From: Candidatus Saccharibacteria bacterium UBA5148 | GTDB lineage: Bacteria; Patescibacteriota; Saccharimonadia; Saccharimonadales; UBA4665 | NCBI GenBank assembly: GCA_002413835.1 | Contig: DHXU01000007.1 | Location: 78,421-142,420 of the forward strand | DNA: 64,000 bases | Direction: 5' to 3' | Shown here: positions 60,162-64,000 of the stretch, piece after piece | Layout of the letters: each line of letters opens with the position of its first letter | Numbering within the stretch: position 1 is the first letter of the stretch | Program-made: the position numbers and the translations under genes | Notes under the pieces: generated by a model | Seen by the model: only the letters and a program-made list of their open reading frames with translations | Database searches by the model: none | Told to the model about the DNA's origin: nothing

Positions 60162-62978
60162 TTATTTTCTTTGTTTGGTCATTGGAAAAGAGAAACAAAA
60201 GGTTGAGCCTTTTGCTTTTTTGCTGGTTACCCACACACGACCCTTGTGGCGTTTGATAATCTCAGCGGCAATGTATAATCCCAACCCAAGCCCCGGGTAG
60301 GTATTCTGGTTTGACCCACCAACCCGGTAAAAACGTTCAAAGACCTTTGCTTGGTCTTTTTGCGATAATCCCATTCCAAAATCCTGGACGCTCAGTGTGA
60401 CGTTGTCTTTATCGACAACCGTGCTAACGATAATCTTATCCGCATGAGGCGAGTATTTAATGGCATTTGTCATGAAATTTGTGAGTACCTGGCCTAAACG
60501 ATCGCAGTCCCCATAGACTGTCCTTGAGGGCTGTAGTTCAGTAACAATACGATGTTTTTCAGTTGTCCGTTGCAGCTCTTCAACAGTTTCTTCGACCAGC
60601 TTGTTAAAATCAAAATAACTTTCATGGAACCGTATTCTGCCCGCTTCAATCATAGTTATATCCAGTAAATCACCTATAAGGTCGGTAAGCTTATCGAGTT
60701 GAGAATCCATTTTTTCGACCAGCTCGGACGATCTCGTATCCCCGGCCTTACGAAATCTTTGCCCTAGAATCTGGGTATAGGCCTTGACGCTGGTGATGGG
60801 AGTTTTGAGTTCGTGTGACGCGATGCTGATAAACTCATCCTTTTGCTGTTCGTTTTGTTTCCGCTCGGTAATATCTTCGATGCCCAGCAGAATAAGCGAC
60901 GTTTTATTCGGTCCTTGTTGGAGGGTTCGGGCATTCAAAAGCATGGTCTTTTGGCCAATGTCTTTAAAGTCATGCACAACTTCATAATCCGTAAGGGTAT
61001 TACTTTTAGGCAGAATTTTTTCCAGGAGCGTCTTAAGCTTTGGAATGTTCCACTGTCGGTTTCCCAGGTCATATAGCAATCGGTTCTCTGTATCATTGGC
61101 GGCTACTTTGAAGGCGTTATAGAAGGCCTCATTGGCTGATATGATTCGCAGGTCCTTATTAAGGACTAGCAGTGGTCCACGCACTGTCCGGATAATCGCG
61201 TCGGCATAGTCAAGGGCAATTGTGACGTCTTCGTTCCTGGTTTGCAGTTCTGCGCTTAAAGTTGACATCTCTTCATTGTTTGTCTGTAACTCCTCGCTAT
61301 TTGAGGCAAGTTCTTCGTTGGCGGATTGCAGCTTTTCATTCACCATGTCCAATTCGCTGATAATTTCGTTGGTGTAATCCTGGGTCAGCGCTACAGCTTC
61401 TTTAAGTTTGGTAATCTTTTTTTGTCGGGGAGTTCGGCCAGACTCATCTGGTTTGGTAGTAGTTTTTTGAGAAACTAAAGGTGTGATATCCATATAAGCT
61501 TTTGAGTTGAACGCTTTTCGTAAATCAGCAGTTTCAGGACTAAGCGTTTTTTTATAGTAAATTCTTTGGCTGCTGTCTAACGGGAAAAACAATTTTGTCG
61601 ATCCACCCAAACCCTCAGATTTCCCCAAGAGCAGAACCCCCTCTGGTTCAAGAGCTGATAAGAGCATAAGCAGTGCTTTTTGCTGCAATTCTTCCCCTAA
61701 ATATATCAGTGTATTGCGGCAACTAATCAGTTCATTATGAAGTCGCGGCGGTTTTTGGCTAACATCAGCAACCTTAAATTCGCACATGTCGCGGATTGAT
61801 TTTTTAACTTTGTAACCGGCTTTAACTTTAGTGAAGAACTTACGAATTCGGATCGGCGAGACATGTTCTGTTATGTCTTCCTTGTAAACCCCTTCGCCTG
61901 CTTCCGTTATAGCATGTTTCGCTATATCTGTGCCAAGGATACGGATTGTAGGACGTAACGATGCTTTCTTTCCCAAGGACTCTTGAAATGCGATAGCCAG
62001 CGAGTAGGCTTCCTCACCGGTTGCACAGCCCGGTACCCACACATTAATTGGCGCTTTGGATGACCTGTTTTTTAACATAGCCGGAAAGACTAATTTTTTG
62101 AGGGTTTCAAATTGGTCGGGCTCGCGGAAGAAACTCGTGACATGAATCAGCATGTCTTTGCGCAGTCTTTCGACCTCAATAGGATTTTGCTTGAGGAACT
62201 CCGCGTAATCCTCAACCGATCCAATGTGGTTCAAAGACATTCTTCGTTGTATACGGCGATTGACGCTCGTCTGTTTGTACTGAAGAAAATCTATGCCCGA
62301 TTCTGTTTTGAGTAGGGTTAAAATTGTACCGATATTGCTTGCTTCGGGTTTTGATTTTGTTGTACCACCCGTGGCCTCGCGGTTTATTTGAATAAGTGCA
62401 GGGGCAATTCCATCAGCCGGTAGAATAAAATCAATGCTGCCTGAATCTATGGCGCTTTTTGGCATGTTGTTAAATTGGGCTGAAGCATCCTGAGCAAACG
62501 TCCTACCCCCGTTGTCTTTAATGGCTTGAATGCCCACTGTGCCATCACTGCCGGTGCCTGATAAAACGATGCCTATGGCGTCTTTGCCATGATGCTTAGC
62601 AAGTGATTGGAAAAATGAGTCAACTGGATTCCGAGAACCCGAGCGTTTCTTCCGGGAGGTCAGATGGAGCACGCTGCCTTCGATCGTTATATAGCTTTCT
62701 GAAGGCATGGTGTAGATATAATTTGACTTAACTGTTGCGCCATCGGTGGCTTCTATAACTGGAAGTGAGGTTGCTCTCGCGAGAGTTTCAGGTAGTAAAC
62801 TTTTTTGAGTAGGGTCAAGGTGTTGTACAAGCACAAATACCATCCCTATATCGGATGGTAGGTGTTCAACTAGTTGTATAAACGCTGGCAGCCCACCAGC
62901 CGAAGCACCAACTCCTACAATATGGAGAGGGCCTGGCTGCTTTCTGCTTAAGCGAGTACCTGGATTTTGCTTAACGAT
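60162..62978 (-). CDS. CheB-CheR-PAS hybrid histidine kinase, ATC start
   Basis: About 938 residues. CheB-type methylesterase domain first (S26 in VGVGASAGG, H53 in LVQHLDP, SGTGSDGTVG), then CheR-type methyltransferase (CATGEEAYSLAI, LGTDIAKHAI, LISCRNTLIYL), a coiled-coil with QSANEELASNSEELQ, a PAS domain, HisKA with H722 in IASHELKTPIT, and HATPase_c. The first ATG (62843) would delete the CheB nucleophile region. ATC 62978 lies 9 bases after AGGAGG (62993-62988), directly after an in-frame TAA, and is the only usable start. Such proteins sense signals without MCPs. Confidence 0.93.
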   Translation of the reverse strand: MVKQNPGTRLSRKQPGPLHIVGVGASAGGLPAFIQLVEHLPSDIGMVFVLVQHLDPTQKSLLPETLARATSLPVIEATDGATVKSNYIYTMPSESYITIEGSVLHLTSRKKRSGSRNPVDSFFQSLAKHHGKDAIGIVLSGTGSDGTVGIQAIKDNGGRTFAQDASAQFNNMPKSAIDSGSIDFILPADGIAPALIQINREATGGTTKSKPEASNIGTILTLLKTESGIDFLQYKQTSVNRRIQRRMSLNHIGSVEDYAEFLKQNPIEVERLRKDMLIHVTSFFREPDQFETLKKLVFPAMLKNRSSKAPINVWVPGCATGEEAYSLAIAFQESLGKKASLRPTIRILGTDIAKHAITEAGEGVYKEDITEHVSPIRIRKFFTKVKAGYKVKKSIRDMCEFKVADVSQKPPRLHNELISCRNTLIYLGEELQQKALLMLLSALEPEGVLLLGKSEGLGGSTKLFFPLDSSQRIYYKKTLSPETADLRKAFNSKAYMDITPLVSQKTTTKPDESGRTPRQKKITKLKEAVALTQDYTNEIISELDMVNEKLQSANEELASNSEELQTNNEEMSTLSAELQTRNEDVTIALDYADAIIRTVRGPLLVLNKDLRIISANEAFYNAFKVAANDTENRLLYDLGNRQWNIPKLKTLLEKILPKSNTLTDYEVVHDFKDIGQKTMLLNARTLQQGPNKTSLILLGIEDITERKQNEQQKDEFISIASHELKTPITSVKAYTQILGQRFRKAGDTRSSELVEKMDSQLDKLTDLIGDLLDITMIEAGRIRFHESYFDFNKLVEETVEELQRTTEKHRIVTELQPSRTVYGDCDRLGQVLTNFMTNAIKYSPHADKIIVSTVVDKDNVTLSVQDFGMGLSQKDQAKVFERFYRVGGSNQNTYPGLGLGLYIAAEIIKRHKGRVWVTSKKAKGSTFCFSFPMTKQRK

Positions 62979-63101
62979 ATTTTACTACCTCCTGTGCAAA
63001 TGTTTATTATAGCTCAATTAGCCATTACATGTGTGAAGAATTCCTTAATCATAAGTTTATTTGAGACTAGTAGGGGGTGAGAACTGAGCAGGCGTACCTG
63101 T

Positions 63102-63899
63102 TTACTGGGCCTGGGCTTGGTCAATCATATTTTGCAGTTCAGCTGCATTTGGTACGCTTGGGGCATCCTTTACGGGGCTAGGAACAGTTATATTAATGGC
63201 TCCAAAGGTGAATTCGCCAACACTTTTACTTCCATCTTTATCTGTAAATGACCACTTGTGCAAAGTGTAGTCCTTATCACCAAACCAAATTATAGACGTT
63301 GTGCCAGGCTGGGCAGGATCAATAACCTGATACTTAAAGCAGTTCAGTTTAGCACAGGATTCTTTGCCGAGTTTTTTGTAGGTAATTCTTGAGGCTTCAG
63401 GTTTTGTACCTTCATCTTTAAAGTCGACCTTAAGGTTGCTGGTTGGGGTATCAGTTTTTGGTACATCTGGGCCTTTAGGGTATTTAATCCAAGAACCATC
63501 GCCTTCATCTTTCATATACGTATCACCATTAAGCATAATAAAGGCACCGGATTCCTTGCCACCTTCTTTCGTTGTGGTGGATGAGTTATCTTTACCATCT
63601 ACTGCTGAGGTAAATTCGGTAGCTTTACCGTCTTTGTCAGTACTTGTGAAAGTTGCTGTATATGCCCCTTTTATGTCGTAGTGGCTAGAGAACTTACAAA
63701 GGTCTTTATCTTTATATAGTTTATTGCACTCATCTCCAATGGCGTTCGTGGCGGCCGTATTACTAGCCGAAGAGCTGCTTTTCTTCTGGTTCTTATACAC
63801 CATATAACCAACACCACCGATGGCAACCAGCACTACTACTATTGCAATGGCCATTATGTGCACAATACCTCGACTATCAGTATGAAGCGATTTTTTCAT
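63102..63899 (-). CDS. Membrane-anchored extracellular protein
   Basis: A 265-residue protein. A short basic start and HIMAIAIVVVLVAIGGVGYM form a pilin-like signal anchor, followed by VYKNQKKSSSS. The ectodomain has four Cys, probably two disulfides (GDECNKLYKDKDLC, ESCAKLNCFKY), and beta-rich segments such as TSIIWFGDKDYTLHKWSFTD that recall LolA/LppX-type lipoprotein folds. The function is unknown. AGGAC is about 8 bases before ATG. Little follows to the window end. Confidence 0.75.
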   Translation of the reverse strand: MKKSLHTDSRGIVHIMAIAIVVVLVAIGGVGYMVYKNQKKSSSSASNTAATNAIGDECNKLYKDKDLCKFSSHYDIKGAYTATFTSTDKDGKATEFTSAVDGKDNSSTTTKEGGKESGAFIMLNGDTYMKDEGDGSWIKYPKGPDVPKTDTPTSNLKVDFKDEGTKPEASRITYKKLGKESCAKLNCFKYQVIDPAQPGTTSIIWFGDKDYTLHKWSFTDKDGSKSVGEFTFGAINITVPSPVKDAPSVPNAAELQNMIDQAQAQ

Positions 63900-64000
63900 T
63901 GGTATTTGTCCTGCTTATGTTTATTTCTTTATTGTAACAGTTTTTCTTGCACTATAAACTCAACAATAAATAAACAAGAACAGTGAATATGAGTTGACAA

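Overview
The window looks like a chromosome segment of a free-living or environmental member of Candidatus Saccharibacteria (TM7, Patescibacteria/CPR). This is inference from gene content, with no marker phylogeny. The features behind it are a compact housekeeping block (leuS, rpmF, nusB, rnc, rpsP, khpA, trmD), many single-membrane-anchored surface proteins, a cytochrome bo3-type quinol oxidase operon, a phosphoketolase/acetate kinase pair and roughly 50% GC in the core. TGA acts as a stop, so the UGA=Gly code of Gracilibacteria does not apply.

Layout. 0-11 kb: translation and RNA genes, then an NiSOD gene (sodN) with its maturation protease (sodX) and a PIG-L deacetylase. 11-18.5 kb: a small stress-type membrane protein, a response regulator/CHASE3 kinase/response regulator trio, a CPA2 antiporter and a polyprenyl-phosphate-type glycosyltransferase. 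18.5-23.4 kb: cyoABCDE on the minus strand. 23.5-31.5 kb: a minimal ATP-dependent ligase domain, two MarR/MFS drug-efflux loci and surface proteins. 31.5-43.5 kb: secreted beta-helix, proline-rich and glycoside-hydrolase-like proteins, an MprF-like protein with DUF2127 and PAP2 neighbours, and gene fossils including an nhaA remnant. 43.5-50.3 kb: an unfamiliar cluster in which a radical SAM enzyme, an EEP-fold phosphatase/nuclease, a GT-A-like glycosyltransferase and an unknown protein are bracketed by two GGDEF proteins. 50.3-54.6 kb: phosphoketolase, acetate kinase and VKOR. 54.6-64 kb: visibly more AT-rich, with an ABC exporter, a subtilase, pilin-like proteins, a tRNA 3'-end fragment and a CheB-CheR-PAS-kinase operon with two response regulators.

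Two genome-wide signals stand out. First, four genes (cyoE, an MFS exporter, a GGDEF gene and the CheB/CheR kinase) have conserved or coding-like N-termini that can only be reached from an ATC or ATT codon placed 7-9 bases after a good Shine-Dalgarno sequence, which suggests routine AUC/AUU initiation. Second, at least ten genes carry a -10 hexamer 6-9 bases before the start codon, which is the layout of leaderless mRNAs. Other notable points are a complete Nudix domain inserted in the LeuRS editing region, an AdoMet-decarboxylase-like orphan, and a frameshift near the 3' end of the radical SAM gene.
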